DNA of 48,846 nucleotides from Candidatus Methylomirabilota bacterium (lineage in GTDB: Bacteria; Methylomirabilota; Methylomirabilia; Rokubacteriales; CSP1-6). Positions within the stretch are counted from its first letter, which is position 1. Every line of letters starts with the position of its first letter. The DNA lies in assembly GCA_035260325.1 (NCBI GenBank), contig DATFVL010000240.1, positions 1 through 48,846 of the forward strand. The letters run 5' to 3'. The position numbers and the translations under genes are program-made. The notes below the pieces were generated by a model. That model did not search any database. It saw nothing but the letters and a program-made list of their open reading frames with translations, and was not told the DNA's origin. Positions 10,071-18,852 of the stretch are shown here, piece after piece.

Positions 10071-10110
10071 GGCGTGCGACGCCGCAGCACGGCCGAGGTG
10101 CCGCAGGCAC
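10071..10110 (+). repeat. Pair of short hairpins in the nuoB-nuoC gap
   Basis: Two compact inverted repeats sit in the 69-base gap: GGCGT-GCG-ACGCC (10071-10083) and GTGCC-GCA-GGCAC (10098-10110). No T-tract follows, so a terminator is unlikely. They may tune mRNA stability or translation inside the operon. This is one of the few real gaps in an operon whose genes otherwise overlap. Confidence 0.4.
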
Positions 10111-10132
10111 GAGCGTGCGAGGCGAGCCGGTG

Positions 10133-10630
10133 ATGGACGGCGCGGCGATCCTGGATGCGCTCCGGGCGCGGTTCGGCGCCGGCGTGGTCGAGGCGCACGA
10201 CCACCACGGCGATCACACCGCGGTCGTGACGCGCGACGCGCTGCCCGGCGCGCTCGCGTTCTGCCGCGACCAGCCCGAGCTCGCCTTCGACATGCTGATG
10301 GACCTCACCGCGGTCGACTACCTGAAATTCCCCGGGCGCGAGGACGGGCCGCGCTTCGAGGTCGTCTACCATCTCTACTCGGTGGCGCACAACCACCGCG
10401 TGCGTATCAAGACGCGGGTGGACGAGGACGACGCGGTCGTGACGAGCGCCGTCCCGCTCTGGCCGATCGCGAACTGGTTCGAGCGCGAGGTGTGGGACAT
10501 GTTCGGGGTGCGCTTCGCCGGCCACCCGGACCCGCGGCGCCTCCTCATGTACGAGGAGTTCGTCGGTCACCCGCTGCGCAAGGACTACCCGATCGACCGG
10601 CGGCAGCCCCTGATCGGTCCCGCGGACTAG
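10133..10630 (+). CDS. nuoC: NADH-quinone oxidoreductase subunit C
   Basis: 165 residues from ATG 10133; a GTG at 10115 is an alternative but has no ribosome site, whereas GAGG lies ten bases before the ATG. The 30-kDa subunit signature is present: M-D-L-T-A-V-D-Y near residue 50, Y-H-L-Y-S-V, then W-P-I-A-N-W-F-E-R-E-V-W-D-M-F-G-V and H-P-L-R-K-D-Y-P. NuoC is in the hydrophilic arm and contacts NuoD and NuoB. It is separate from nuoD here, unlike the fused nuoCD of enterobacteria. Confidence 0.94.
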   Translation: MDGAAILDALRARFGAGVVEAHDHHGDHTAVVTRDALPGALAFCRDQPELAFDMLMDLTAVDYLKFPGREDGPRFEVVYHLYSVAHNHRVRIKTRVDEDDAVVTSAVPLWPIANWFEREVWDMFGVRFAGHPDPRRLLMYEEFVGHPLRKDYPIDRRQPLIGPAD

Positions 10631-10631
10631 G

Positions 10632-12011
10632 ATGGCCATGGCCGAGACGGCGCGTCGCGAGTTCATGCTCGGTGAGGGGAGCGGCACCGGCGGCGGGAGC
10701 CAGAACCTGCACGTCGGCATGGGGCCGGCGCACCCGGCGATGCACGGCATCATCCGGATCACGACCGAGCTCGACGGCGAGACCATCGTGCACGCGGACG
10801 TCGAGATCGGCTACCTGCACCGCGCGTTCGAGAAGGAGTGTGAAGTCGGCGGCTACAATAACGCCATCCCGTATACCGACCGGCTGAATTACGTCTCGCC
10901 GCTGATCAACAACTTCGGCTATGCGTCGGCGATCGAGAAGCTCCTGGGCATCGACGTCACCGAGCGCTGCAAGTACATCCGCGTGATCATGTCGGAGATC
11001 TCGCGGATCTCGGACCATCTCACGTGCATCGGCGCCTCGGCGATGGAGCTCGGCGCCTTCACCGTCTTCCTCTACATGATCAAGGCGCGCGAGTTCCTGT
11101 GGGAGCTGATCGAGGACGTCACCGGCGCACGGCTCACGATCTCCTACGGCCGCGTCGGCGGCGTGAAGGCCGACCTCCCGGACGGCTTCGCCGAGAAGAC
11201 GGCGAAGGCGTTCAAGGAGACGCGCGAGGTCCTCGACGAGGTGCATCGCCTCCTGACCGGCAACCGGATCTTCATGGACCGGATGATCGGCGTCGGCGCG
11301 CTCTCGCGCGAGGAGACCATCGGGTACGCGATCACCGGCCCGCTCCTCCGCGCGGTCGGCGTGCCCTACGACGTGCGCCGCGCCTCGCCCTACTACGTCT
11401 ACGACCGGCTCGAGTGGGAGGTCCCGACGCAGAAGGACGGCGACAACTACGCGCGCTACCTCGTGCGCATCGCCGAGATGGAGCAGTCGATGCGCATCGT
11501 CGAGCAGGCGCTCGCGCTGATCCCGGGCGGGCCGATCAACGTGGACTTCCAGGGCCGGCCGATCGACCCCGCGGCGTACGTGGACCGCGGCAAGCAGGGG
11601 AAGACCGAGGGGCTGCTGCTCGTGCCGATCACGCTGTCGCCCAACCTGCAGGGCTCGGAGCGGCCCGCCTACGATCGCGTCAACGCGCAGGACAAGCGGG
11701 TCGTCCTGCCGCCCAAGGAGACGACGTACGGCTCGATCGAGGGCCTGATGAACCACTTCATGCTGATCATGGAGGGGTTCGGGATCCGGCCCCCGCAGGG
11801 CGAGGCGTACTTCGCGGTCGAGGGCGCGAACGGCGAGCTCGGCTTCTACGTCGTCTCCGACGGCACCGACCGCCCCTACCGCGTGCGCTGCCGGCCGCCG
11901 TGCCTGCCGCCGATGGCCGCGCTCCACCGCATGATCGAGGGCGAGATGATCGCCGATCTCATCCCGACGTTCGGCTCCGTGAACATGATCGGCGGGGAGC
12001 TCGACCGGTGA
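10632..12011 (+). CDS. nuoD: NADH-quinone oxidoreductase subunit D, enlarged
   Basis: 459 residues, longer than the usual ~400. The quinone-site motifs M-G-P-x-H-P-x-M-H-G near residue 30 and G-Y-L-H-R-A-F-E-K-E (60-69) are present, as is the C-terminal V-N-M-I-G-G-E-L-D-R. About 47 extra residues (roughly 306-352) sit between G-G-P-I-N-V and K-R-V-V-L-P-P-K-E, where most homologues pass directly from one to the other. The frame and codon use are intact across the insert. ATG at 10632, with a second ATG two codons on. The nuoC stop lies just before it. Confidence 0.95.
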   Translation: MAMAETARREFMLGEGSGTGGGSQNLHVGMGPAHPAMHGIIRITTELDGETIVHADVEIGYLHRAFEKECEVGGYNNAIPYTDRLNYVSPLINNFGYASAIEKLLGIDVTERCKYIRVIMSEISRISDHLTCIGASAMELGAFTVFLYMIKAREFLWELIEDVTGARLTISYGRVGGVKADLPDGFAEKTAKAFKETREVLDEVHRLLTGNRIFMDRMIGVGALSREETIGYAITGPLLRAVGVPYDVRRASPYYVYDRLEWEVPTQKDGDNYARYLVRIAEMEQSMRIVEQALALIPGGPINVDFQGRPIDPAAYVDRGKQGKTEGLLLVPITLSPNLQGSERPAYDRVNAQDKRVVLPPKETTYGSIEGLMNHFMLIMEGFGIRPPQGEAYFAVEGANGELGFYVVSDGTDRPYRVRCRPPCLPPMAALHRMIEGEMIADLIPTFGSVNMIGGELDR

Positions 12012-12490
12012 GCGCGTCCACGCTCGTGTTCTCCGAGGCGCAGCTCGCGGAGGTGCGAAGCCTCCAGGCGCTCTACCCGGACCCGCGCGCCGCGCTGTTG
12101 CCGGTGCTCCACATGGCCCAGGAGACGTTCGGCTACGTCTCGCTGGAGGTCGAGGAGTACGTCGCGGGCCTCTTCGGCCTCTCGCCGGCCCACGTCCACG
12201 AGGTCGTGACCTTCTACACGCTCTACTTCCGGGCCCCGAAGGGCCGCCACGTCGTCGCCGTCTGCCACAACCTCTCCTGCCACCTGGCGGGGGCGAAGAG
12301 CATCCTCGAGCACCTCGAGGCGCGGCTCGGCGTCGAGGCCGGCGAGACGACCCCCGACGGCCGCGTGACGCTCCAGGCGGTCGAGTGCCTCTGCGCGTGC
12401 GAGCACGCGCCGATGATGCAGGTGGACGACCGCTACGAGCTCGACCTCACGCCCGCGAAGGTGGACCGGATCCTCGAGGGGCTCCGGTGA
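12008..12490 (+). CDS. nuoE: NADH-quinone oxidoreductase subunit E
   Basis: 160 residues of thioredoxin-like 24-kDa subunit. It binds the N1a 2Fe-2S cluster through C-x4-C (C-H-N-L-S-C) and C-x3-C (C-L-C-A-C). The helical N-terminal part contains the typical L-P-V-L-H-M-A-Q-E-x-F-G-Y-V and E-V-V-T-F-Y-T-L-Y. GTG start overlapping the nuoD stop as GTGA. Works with NuoF in NADH oxidation. Confidence 0.95.
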   Translation: MSASTLVFSEAQLAEVRSLQALYPDPRAALLPVLHMAQETFGYVSLEVEEYVAGLFGLSPAHVHEVVTFYTLYFRAPKGRHVVAVCHNLSCHLAGAKSILEHLEARLGVEAGETTPDGRVTLQAVECLCACEHAPMMQVDDRYELDLTPAKVDRILEGLR

Positions 12491-13716
12491 CGGCCGAGAA
12501 GATCCTCACGAAGAACTTCGACCGCGCCGACTCGCACACGCTCCGGGCGTACCTCGAGACCGGCGGCTACACCGCCTGGCGGAAGGCGCAGGCGATGGAG
12601 CCCGGCGCGATCACCGAGGAGGTCAAGCGCTCGAACCTCCGCGGCCTCGGCGGCGCCGGGTTCCCGACGGGGACCAAGTGGTCGTTCATCCCGAAGAACC
12701 ACCCGGGCCCGGTCTACCTCGTCATCAACGCCGACGAGGGCGAGCCGGGGACGTTCAAGGACCGCTACCTGCTCGAGCGCGACCCGCACGCGCTGCTCGA
12801 GGGCATGCTCATCGCCGCGCGCGCGATCCGCTCGGCGACGGGCTTCGTCTACGTCCGCGGCGAGTACGTGGAGCCCTGGCGGCGCTTCGCGGCCGCCGTC
12901 CGGGAGGCGTACGACGCCGGCTATCTGGGGAAGGGCTTCGACGTCGTGGTGCATCGAGGCGCGGGCGCCTACATCTGTGGTGAAGAGACCGGGCTGATCT
13001 CGTCGCTGGAGGGCAAGAAGGGCTGGCCGAAGCTCAAGCCGCCGTTCCCGGCGATCAAGGGGGCCTTCGGCGCTCCGACGATCGTGAACAACGTGGAGAC
13101 GATCTGCCATGTGCCGCCGATCATCGACCGCGGCGCCGCGTGGTTCGCGTCGCTCGGCACCAAGACCCAGGGCGGCACGCGGATGTACTCGGTCTCGGGA
13201 CGGGTGAAGCGGCCGGGCGTCTACGAGGTGTCGGTGGCGACCACGCTGCGGCAGCTCGTCCACGAGCTGGCCGGCGGTGTCGCCGGCAACGGACGGCTCA
13301 AGGCGGTCGTCCCGGGCGGCTCGTCGGCGGCGATCCTGCGCGCCGACGAGATCGACGTGACGCTCGACGTGGACGGCCTCCGGAACGCGGGGAGCATGGC
13401 GGGCTCGGCAGGGGTCATCGTGATGGACGAGACCGTGTCCATCCCCGAGGCCCTCATGGTGGTCGCGCGCTTCTACGCCCACGAGTCTTGCGGCCAGTGC
13501 ACGCCGTGTCGCGAGTCCACCGGCTGGATCTACAAAATGTGCCGGCGGATCGTCGAGGGCCGCGGCGAGAAGGACGACCTCGACAAGATCCTCGACGTGG
13601 CCAAGCGCGGCGCCGGCACCACGATCTGCGCCTTCTACGACGGCGCCGTCGGCCCGTATATCTCGTACATCGAGAAGTTCCGCGATGAGTTCGAGGCGCT
13701 GATCCCGCATGCCTAA
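12487..13716 (+). CDS. nuoF: NADH-quinone oxidoreductase subunit F
   Basis: 409 residues. The NADH- and FMN-binding subunit. Visible motifs are the FMN/NADH glycine loop G-L-G-G-A-G-F-P-T-G-T-K-W, the A-Y-I-C-G-E-E-T motif followed by S-L-E-G-K-K-G, and the N3 4Fe-4S ligands in S-C-G-Q-C-x2-C with a last Cys in T-T-I-C about 40 residues on. GTG start overlapping the nuoE stop as GTGA. Confidence 0.97.
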   Translation: MTAEKILTKNFDRADSHTLRAYLETGGYTAWRKAQAMEPGAITEEVKRSNLRGLGGAGFPTGTKWSFIPKNHPGPVYLVINADEGEPGTFKDRYLLERDPHALLEGMLIAARAIRSATGFVYVRGEYVEPWRRFAAAVREAYDAGYLGKGFDVVVHRGAGAYICGEETGLISSLEGKKGWPKLKPPFPAIKGAFGAPTIVNNVETICHVPPIIDRGAAWFASLGTKTQGGTRMYSVSGRVKRPGVYEVSVATTLRQLVHELAGGVAGNGRLKAVVPGGSSAAILRADEIDVTLDVDGLRNAGSMAGSAGVIVMDETVSIPEALMVVARFYAHESCGQCTPCRESTGWIYKMCRRIVEGRGEKDDLDKILDVAKRGAGTTICAFYDGAVGPYISYIEKFRDEFEALIPHA

Positions 13717-15346
13717 GCTCACGATCAACGGCACGGAGGTCGTGGTCCCCGCGGGGACCAACCTGATCGAGGCGGCGCGCGCCGTCGGCGTCGAGGTCCC
13801 GCACTACTGCTACCATCCCGGCCTCTCGATCGCCGGCCAGTGCCGGCTCTGCATGGTGGACATCGAGAAGACGCCGCGCCCGACGATCGCGTGCAACACG
13901 CCGGCCGCCGAGGGCATGGCGGTGTGGACCGAGACCGAGCGCGTCAAGGACACGCGCCGGGCGATCATGGAGTTCCACCTGATCAACCACCCGCTCGACT
14001 GCCCCGTGTGCGACCAGGCGGGGGAGTGCTGGCTGCAGATCTACTACATGCAGCACGGCCTCTACGACCCGCGGATGACGGACGAGAAGGTGCACAAGCC
14101 GAAGGCGGTGCCCCTCGGCCCGCACGTCATCCTGGACGCCGAGCGCTGCATCCTCTGCTCCCGCTGCGTGCGCTTCTGCGACGAGATCACCGGCACGGGC
14201 GAGCTCGGCATCTTCCACCGGGGCGACCACTCCGAGATCGGCCTCTTCCCGGGCACGGAGCTCGCCAACGCGTACTCGGCGAACGTCGTGGACATCTGCC
14301 CCGTGGGCGCCCTGACCGACCGCGACTTCCGCTTCGCCGTGCGGGTCTGGTACCTGGATGTCGCGAAGTCCGTCTGCCCCGGCTGCGCGCGCGGGTGCAA
14401 CATCGAGGTGCACGTCAACCGCCGGCGCCCGCACCACAACGAGGGCCGGCGCGTCGCGCGGCTCAAGCCGCGCTTCAACGCCGACGTCAACAAGTGGTGG
14501 ATCTGCGACGCGGGGCGCTACGGGTTCAAGGCCGTGGACGACAAGACGCGGATCGTGGAGCCCTTCCGCCGCGACGGCGGCGCTCCGGCCGACGCGAGCT
14601 GGGACGAGGCGATCGCGGCGCTGGCCGGCGCCCTCGGCCGGTGCGCCCCGGACGAGGTCGGCGTCCTCGCCTCGCCCGGGATGGCCAACGAGGACCTCTT
14701 CGCGCTCCGCCGCGTGCTCGAGCGCCGCGGCATCCGCCGCGTGGCCTTCCACGTGCCGCCGGCCGCGCCGGGCGACCAGGACGACTTCCTGATCCGCGCG
14801 GACAAGAACCCGAACTCGCGCGGGGCCGAGCTCCTGGGCTTCGGCGGTGACGCGGCGGCGATCCTCGGCGCCGCGCGCGCGCGACAGGTGAAGTGCCTCT
14901 GGATCTTCGGCCACGACCTCCTCGCCGCCGGCTGGCCCGAGGCCGACGTGCGCGGCGCGCTCAGCGCGGCCGAGACGGTGATCTGGGTCGGCGCGAACGC
15001 GAACGGCACGAGCGAGTGCGCCCACTGGGTGCTGCCGGCCGCGGCGTGGGTCGAGCGCGAGGGGACGTGGACGAACTTCGAGGGGCGCGTCCAGCGCTTC
15101 CGCCAGGCCGTCGAGCCGCTCGGGCAGGCGCTGCCCGAGTGGGAGATCCTGGGGCGCCTGCTCGAGGCGCTCGGCGCCGGCGCCCGGCCGCCGCGCGCGG
15201 AGCGCTGGTTCCGGGAGCTCGCCGCGGCGGTCCCGGCCTTCGCGGGGCTCACCTACCAGTCGCTCGGCGACGCCGGAACGGCGCTGGGCGCATCTGCGGC
15301 AGGCCACCCACGGTCCGAGCCGGCCTCACGGACCCCGCTACAATGA
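13709..15346 (+). CDS. nuoG: NADH-quinone oxidoreductase subunit G, short form
   Basis: 545 residues, shorter than the common 680-900. It carries 2Fe-2S ligands C-x10-C-x2-C-x13-C (from Cys34), H-x3-C-x2-C-x5-C (H-P-L-D-C-P-V-C), two ferredoxin-type 4Fe-4S sets (C-I-L-C-S-R-C and V-D-I-C-P), and the N7-type C-x2-C-x3-C set (C-P-G-C-A-R-G-C) with a distant Cys. The molybdopterin-like C-terminal domain is reduced. The last 14 residues (G-H-P-R-S-E-P-A-S-R-T-P-L-Q) are encoded by the first copy of a 47-bp direct repeat. Eight-base overlap with nuoF. Confidence 0.95.
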   Translation: MPKLTINGTEVVVPAGTNLIEAARAVGVEVPHYCYHPGLSIAGQCRLCMVDIEKTPRPTIACNTPAAEGMAVWTETERVKDTRRAIMEFHLINHPLDCPVCDQAGECWLQIYYMQHGLYDPRMTDEKVHKPKAVPLGPHVILDAERCILCSRCVRFCDEITGTGELGIFHRGDHSEIGLFPGTELANAYSANVVDICPVGALTDRDFRFAVRVWYLDVAKSVCPGCARGCNIEVHVNRRRPHHNEGRRVARLKPRFNADVNKWWICDAGRYGFKAVDDKTRIVEPFRRDGGAPADASWDEAIAALAGALGRCAPDEVGVLASPGMANEDLFALRRVLERRGIRRVAFHVPPAAPGDQDDFLIRADKNPNSRGAELLGFGGDAAAILGAARARQVKCLWIFGHDLLAAGWPEADVRGALSAAETVIWVGANANGTSECAHWVLPAAAWVEREGTWTNFEGRVQRFRQAVEPLGQALPEWEILGRLLEALGAGARPPRAERWFRELAAAVPAFAGLTYQSLGDAGTALGASAAGHPRSEPASRTPLQ

Positions 15347-15412
15347 CGCCACGCGCGCCTCTCTCAGGCCACCCACGATCCGAGCCGGCCTCGCGGACCC
15401 CGCTACAATGAC
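15301..15412 (+). repeat. 47-bp direct repeat spanning the nuoG-nuoH junction
   Basis: Copies at 15301-15347 and 15366-15412 match at 45 of 47 bases by eye and are 65 bases apart start to start. Each copy contains an imperfect hairpin (a GGTCCG/CGGACC stem in copy 1) and ends in CTACAATGAC. In copy 1, ATGA holds the nuoG stop; in copy 2, the same ATGA holds the nuoH start. TACAAT in each copy also resembles a -10 element. Either a tandem duplication of the original nuoG/nuoH junction or two copies of a mobile intergenic repeat. Confidence 0.8.
15343..15411 (+). CDS. Possible 22-codon bridging mini-ORF between nuoG and nuoH
   Basis: ATG at 15343 overlaps the nuoG stop and its frame runs to TGA at 15409-15411, which overlaps the nuoH ATG. 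Its last 14 residues equal the last 14 of NuoG, because both derive from the repeat. It could keep ribosomes moving from nuoG to nuoH after the duplication. There is no independent evidence that it is translated into a functional peptide. Confidence 0.25.
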   Translation: MTPRAPLSGHPRSEPASRTPLQ

Positions 15413-16502
15413 CCTCGCCACGGACCTCGGGATCGCCTTCGGCCGCGTGGCCTTCGTGATGCTCTTCGTCCTCAACATGGGCGGGCTCCTCGCCTGGGTC
15501 GAACGCAAGCAGTCGGCGATCATGCAGGACCGCATCGGCGCGAACCGGGCGTCGATCCTGGGCTTCCGCGCGCTCGGACTCTTCCACCCGATCGCCGACG
15601 CGATCAAGCTCTTGACGAAGGAGGACTTCCGGCCCGCGCGCGCGGACCGGTTCCTGTTCGGGCTGGCGCCGTTCGTCTCGGTCTTCTTCGGGCTGGTGGC
15701 GTTCGCCTCGATCCCGTTCGGCGACACGCTGCGCGTCGCGGGACGCGAGATCCCGCTCCAGGCGGTGACGCTGAACGTCGGCGTCCTCTACGTGTTCGCG
15801 ATGCTCTCGCTCGGCGTGTACGGCGTCATGATGGCGGGCTGGGCCTCGGCGAACAACTACGCGCTCCTCGGCGGCCAGCGCGCGGCCGCCCTCATGATCT
15901 CGGCGGAGATCGCGATCGGCGCCTCGATCATGGGCGTGATCATGGTCTACGGCTCGCTCGACCTCCAGGACATCGCGCGCGGGCAGGGGCGCCTCCTCTG
16001 GGGGTGGCTCCCGGCCTGGGGCATCGTCACCCAGCCCCTCGGGTTCATCCTGTTCCTGACCGCGGGGATCGCCGCGACCAAGCGGGTGCCCTTCGACACG
16101 CCGGAGGGCGAGTCGGAGATCATCGGGTACTTCATCGAGTACAGCGGGATGAAGGCCGGCATGTTCATGATGGCCGATTTCCTCGAGACGGTGGTCGTCG
16201 CGGGGCTGACGACCGCGCTCTTCCTCGGCGGCTGGCAGGTGCCTTTCCTCTACGCCGAGGGCTTGCGCCTGCCGTGGGGCTTCGCGTGGACGCTGCCCCA
16301 CCTGCTCGTCGTCCTCCTGCAGGTCGGCGCGTTCGTCCTGAAGGTCTGCGCCATCATCTTCGTCATGATGCTGATCCGCTGGACCCTGCCGCGGTTCCGC
16401 TACGATCAGGCGATGCGCCTCGGGTGGCTCGGCCTCTTCCCCCTCTCCGTCGCCAACATCGTGCTGACGGGGCTCTTGCTCCTCGCCTGGGGGGCCCGGT
16501 GA
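15408..16502 (+). CDS. nuoH: NADH-quinone oxidoreductase subunit H
   Basis: 364 residues, about eight membrane helices. Signatures are E-R-K-Q-S-A-I-M-Q-D-R-I-G-A-N-R-A in the first cytoplasmic loop, P-I-A-D-A-I-K-L-L-T-K-E-D, and K-R-V-P-F-D-T-P-E-G-E-S-E-I-I-G-Y followed by E-Y-S-G-M-K. NuoH anchors the hydrophilic arm and lines the quinone chamber. The ATG lies in copy 2 of the direct repeat. No strong ribosome site precedes it, so it probably depends on coupling. Confidence 0.96.
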   Translation: MTLATDLGIAFGRVAFVMLFVLNMGGLLAWVERKQSAIMQDRIGANRASILGFRALGLFHPIADAIKLLTKEDFRPARADRFLFGLAPFVSVFFGLVAFASIPFGDTLRVAGREIPLQAVTLNVGVLYVFAMLSLGVYGVMMAGWASANNYALLGGQRAAALMISAEIAIGASIMGVIMVYGSLDLQDIARGQGRLLWGWLPAWGIVTQPLGFILFLTAGIAATKRVPFDTPEGESEIIGYFIEYSGMKAGMFMMADFLETVVVAGLTTALFLGGWQVPFLYAEGLRLPWGFAWTLPHLLVVLLQVGAFVLKVCAIIFVMMLIRWTLPRFRYDQAMRLGWLGLFPLSVANIVLTGLLLLAWGAR

Positions 16503-17038
16503 ACCTCCGCCAGCGGTTCTACCTCGCGGAGGTCGTCGCGGGCGTGGGGGTCACCGGGGCCCACTTCTTCCGCAACATGGGCCGGCACGTCGCGCACGCG
16601 CTCGGCCGGAAGGACGCGCGCGGCGCCGTCACGATCCAGTACCCGGAGGAGCGACGGCCCTACTCGCCGCGCCTCCGCTCGCTCCACCGGCTCGTGCGGC
16701 GCGAGGACGGCTCGCCCCGCTGCGTGGCGTGCATGATGTGCGAGACGGTGTGCCCGGCGCGCTGCATCTACATCGTCGCGGCCGAGCACCCGAACCCGGA
16801 GATCGAGAAGGTCCCGGCGCGCTTCGATATCGACGTCGGCAAGTGCGTGTTCTGCGGCTACTGCGTCGAGGCGTGCCCGGAGGACGCGATCCGGATGGAC
16901 ACGGGGATCCTCGAGTTCTCCGCGTACAGCCGGGCCGGCATGATCTACACGAAGGACACGCTGCTCGCGCTCGAGCCCGCGGGGCCCGACGGGCGCCCGC
17001 GCTCGCCGGTGCCGATCCCGGCGGACCGGACGCCGTGA
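16499..17038 (+). CDS. nuoI: NADH-quinone oxidoreductase subunit I
   Basis: 179 residues. Two 4Fe-4S ferredoxin motifs bind clusters N6a and N6b: [12 protein letters not shown] and [12 protein letters not shown]. Downstream of them is the family segment Y-T-K-D-T-L-L. GTG start overlapping the nuoH stop as GTGA. It bridges NuoG and NuoB in electron flow. Confidence 0.96.
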   Translation: MNLRQRFYLAEVVAGVGVTGAHFFRNMGRHVAHALGRKDARGAVTIQYPEERRPYSPRLRSLHRLVRREDGSPRCVACMMCETVCPARCIYIVAAEHPNPEIEKVPARFDIDVGKCVFCGYCVEACPEDAIRMDTGILEFSAYSRAGMIYTKDTLLALEPAGPDGRPRSPVPIPADRTP

Positions 17039-17529
17039 TGGCCCACGTGGCGTTCGTCGTGATCGCCGCGCTCGCGGTCGGCTCGGCGCTCGGGCTCGTG
17101 CTCAAGCGCAACGCGATCCACGGCGCGCTCTTCCTCGTCGTGAACCTGGGCTCGGTGGCCGCGTTCTACCTGATGCTCGGCGCCGAGTTCCTCGCGGCGG
17201 CGCAGGTCATCGTGTACGCGGGCGCGATCATGGTGCTCTTCGTGTTCGCGATCATGGTCCTGATCCCGGGCAAGGAGGAGACGGGGCCCGACCCGCGGCG
17301 CGGCTGGCGCCTCCTGGCGCTCCCCGTCGGCGCGCTGCTCGCCTTCCAGCTCCTCCTGGTCGTCCGCGCGCGCGTCGCCCCGGCGGGGCCCGGCGCGGCC
17401 GTGCCGGGGGGCGTCGAGGCGATCGCCCGTCTGCTCTTCACCCAGTACCTGTTGCCCTTCGAGCTCACGTCGGTGCTGCTGCTCGCCGCGATGGTGGGCG
17501 TGCTGCTCCTGGCGCGGCGGCGGGCCTGA
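17038..17529 (+). CDS. nuoJ: NADH-quinone oxidoreductase subunit J
   Basis: 163 residues with about five hydrophobic segments. The family segment [21 protein letters not shown] (about 50-70), which forms the pi-bulge helix implicated in coupling, is intact. ATG overlaps the nuoI stop by one base (TGATG). Confidence 0.94.
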   Translation: MAHVAFVVIAALAVGSALGLVLKRNAIHGALFLVVNLGSVAAFYLMLGAEFLAAAQVIVYAGAIMVLFVFAIMVLIPGKEETGPDPRRGWRLLALPVGALLAFQLLLVVRARVAPAGPGAAVPGGVEAIARLLFTQYLLPFELTSVLLLAAMVGVLLLARRRA

Positions 17530-17831
17530 TGGTCCCCGAGTCCTGGTATGTCGCGCTCTCCGCGGTCCTCTTCACGATCGGCGTGGTCGGCGTCGTCGTA
17601 CGCCGCAACCCCCTCGTGATGTTCATGTCCATCGAGCTCATGCTGAACGCGGCCAACCTGGCCTTCGTGGCCTTCGGCCACCGGGCGGGCACCGCGGACG
17701 GCCAGGCCGTGGTGTTCTTCGTGATGGCCGTCGCGGCGGCGGAGGCGGCGGTGGGGCTCGCCATCATCGTCACGATCTTTCGCCTCCGCTCGCGGCTCAG
17801 CGTGGACGACCTCAGCCTGATGCGCTGGTAG
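17529..17831 (+). CDS. nuoK: NADH-quinone oxidoreductase subunit K
   Basis: 100 residues and three membrane helices. The conserved glutamates are visible in [12 protein letters not shown] (first) and [10 protein letters not shown] (second), both needed for proton pumping. ATG overlaps the nuoJ stop as TGATG. It is the last nuo gene here: the antiporter-like subunits nuoL, nuoM and nuoN do not follow, and pdhA begins 12 bases later. Confidence 0.95.
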   Translation: MVPESWYVALSAVLFTIGVVGVVVRRNPLVMFMSIELMLNAANLAFVAFGHRAGTADGQAVVFFVMAVAAAEAAVGLAIIVTIFRLRSRLSVDDLSLMRW

Positions 17832-17843
17832 CGGGAGGGAGAG

Positions 17844-18851
17844 ATGGCCAAGACGATGCCGCAGGCGAAGGCGACCGGGGCGTCGCCCGACCCGGCGCTG
17901 GCGAAGAAGCTCCTGAGCCAGATGCTCCTCATCCGCCGCTTCGAGGAGAAGGCGGCCGAGGCCTACGCGCTCGGCAAGATCGGGGGCTTCCTGCACCTCT
18001 ACATCGGCGAGGAGGCGGTCGCGGTGGGGGCGACCTCGGTCCTCCGCCCCGACGACTACGTCATCTCGGCGTACCGCGAGCACGGCCACTGCCTGGCGAA
18101 GGGCGCCGACCCGAAGCGGATGATGGCCGAGCTGTTCGGGCGCCGCGACGGCCTCTCGAAGGGCAAGGGCGGCTCGATGCACCTCTTCGACAAGAGCGTG
18201 AACTTCCTCGGCGGCCACGCGATCGTCGGCGCGCACCTGCCCGTCGCGGCCGGTGTCGCCTTCGCGATCAAGTACGAGGAGCGCGACCAGGTGATCGTGT
18301 GCTACTTCGGTGACGGCGCGGTGCCGCAGGGCGAGTTCCACGAGTCCCTGAACCTGGCCGCGCTGTGGAAGCTGCCCGTCGTCTACCTGTGCGAGAACAA
18401 CCGCTACGCGATGGGCACCTCGATCGAGCGGGCGCTCGCGCAGACGCAGATCTGGAAGTTCGGCGAGACGTACGGGATCCCGGCCGAGAAGGTGGACGGG
18501 ATGGACGTGCTCGCCGTGCGCGAGGTCGTCGCGCGCGCCGTCGAGCGCGCGCGCCGCGACAAGACGCCGTCGCTCATCGAGGCCGATACCTACCGCTTCC
18601 GGGGCCACTCGATGCGCGACCCGGCGGGCGCGGTGTACCGGACGAAGGAGGAGGTCGAGCGCGAGAAGGAGCGCGACCCGATCACCCTCTTCCGCGAGCG
18701 GGTGCTCCGGAGCGGCGCCCTGTCGGAGGCGGACGTCCGGGCGATCGAGAAGGACGTCAACGACCGGATGGACGAGGCGGTGGCGTTCGCCGACGCCTCG
18801 CCCGAGCCGCCCGCCGAGTGGCTGTTCACCGACATCTACAAGGAGGCGTGA
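17844..18851 (+). CDS. pdhA: Pyruvate dehydrogenase E1 component, alpha subunit
   Basis: 335 residues. The thiamine diphosphate motif begins G-D-G-A-V-P-Q-G and ends E-N-N (about 153-180), and the loop Y-R-F-R-G-H-S-M-R-D-P is intact. Together with PdhB it decarboxylates pyruvate and acetylates the E2 lipoyl group. A GGGAGGGAG ribosome site precedes the ATG. Close relatives act on acetoin or branched-chain 2-oxo acids, but the four-gene order E1a-E1b-E2-E3 beside lipA and nuo favours pyruvate. Confidence 0.93.
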   Translation: MAKTMPQAKATGASPDPALAKKLLSQMLLIRRFEEKAAEAYALGKIGGFLHLYIGEEAVAVGATSVLRPDDYVISAYREHGHCLAKGADPKRMMAELFGRRDGLSKGKGGSMHLFDKSVNFLGGHAIVGAHLPVAAGVAFAIKYEERDQVIVCYFGDGAVPQGEFHESLNLAALWKLPVVYLCENNRYAMGTSIERALAQTQIWKFGETYGIPAEKVDGMDVLAVREVVARAVERARRDKTPSLIEADTYRFRGHSMRDPAGAVYRTKEEVEREKERDPITLFRERVLRSGALSEADVRAIEKDVNDRMDEAVAFADASPEPPAEWLFTDIYKEA

Positions 18852-18852
18852 G

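Noticed and set aside
13454-15307. 617-codon minus-strand frame opposite nuoF/nuoG
   Set aside because: Low-complexity R/D/H-rich translation; nuoG on the plus strand has every iron-sulfur motif.
15301-15412. CRISPR array interpretation of the repeated nuoG/nuoH unit
   Set aside because: Only two copies, the 18-base spacer is too short, and no cas genes are present.
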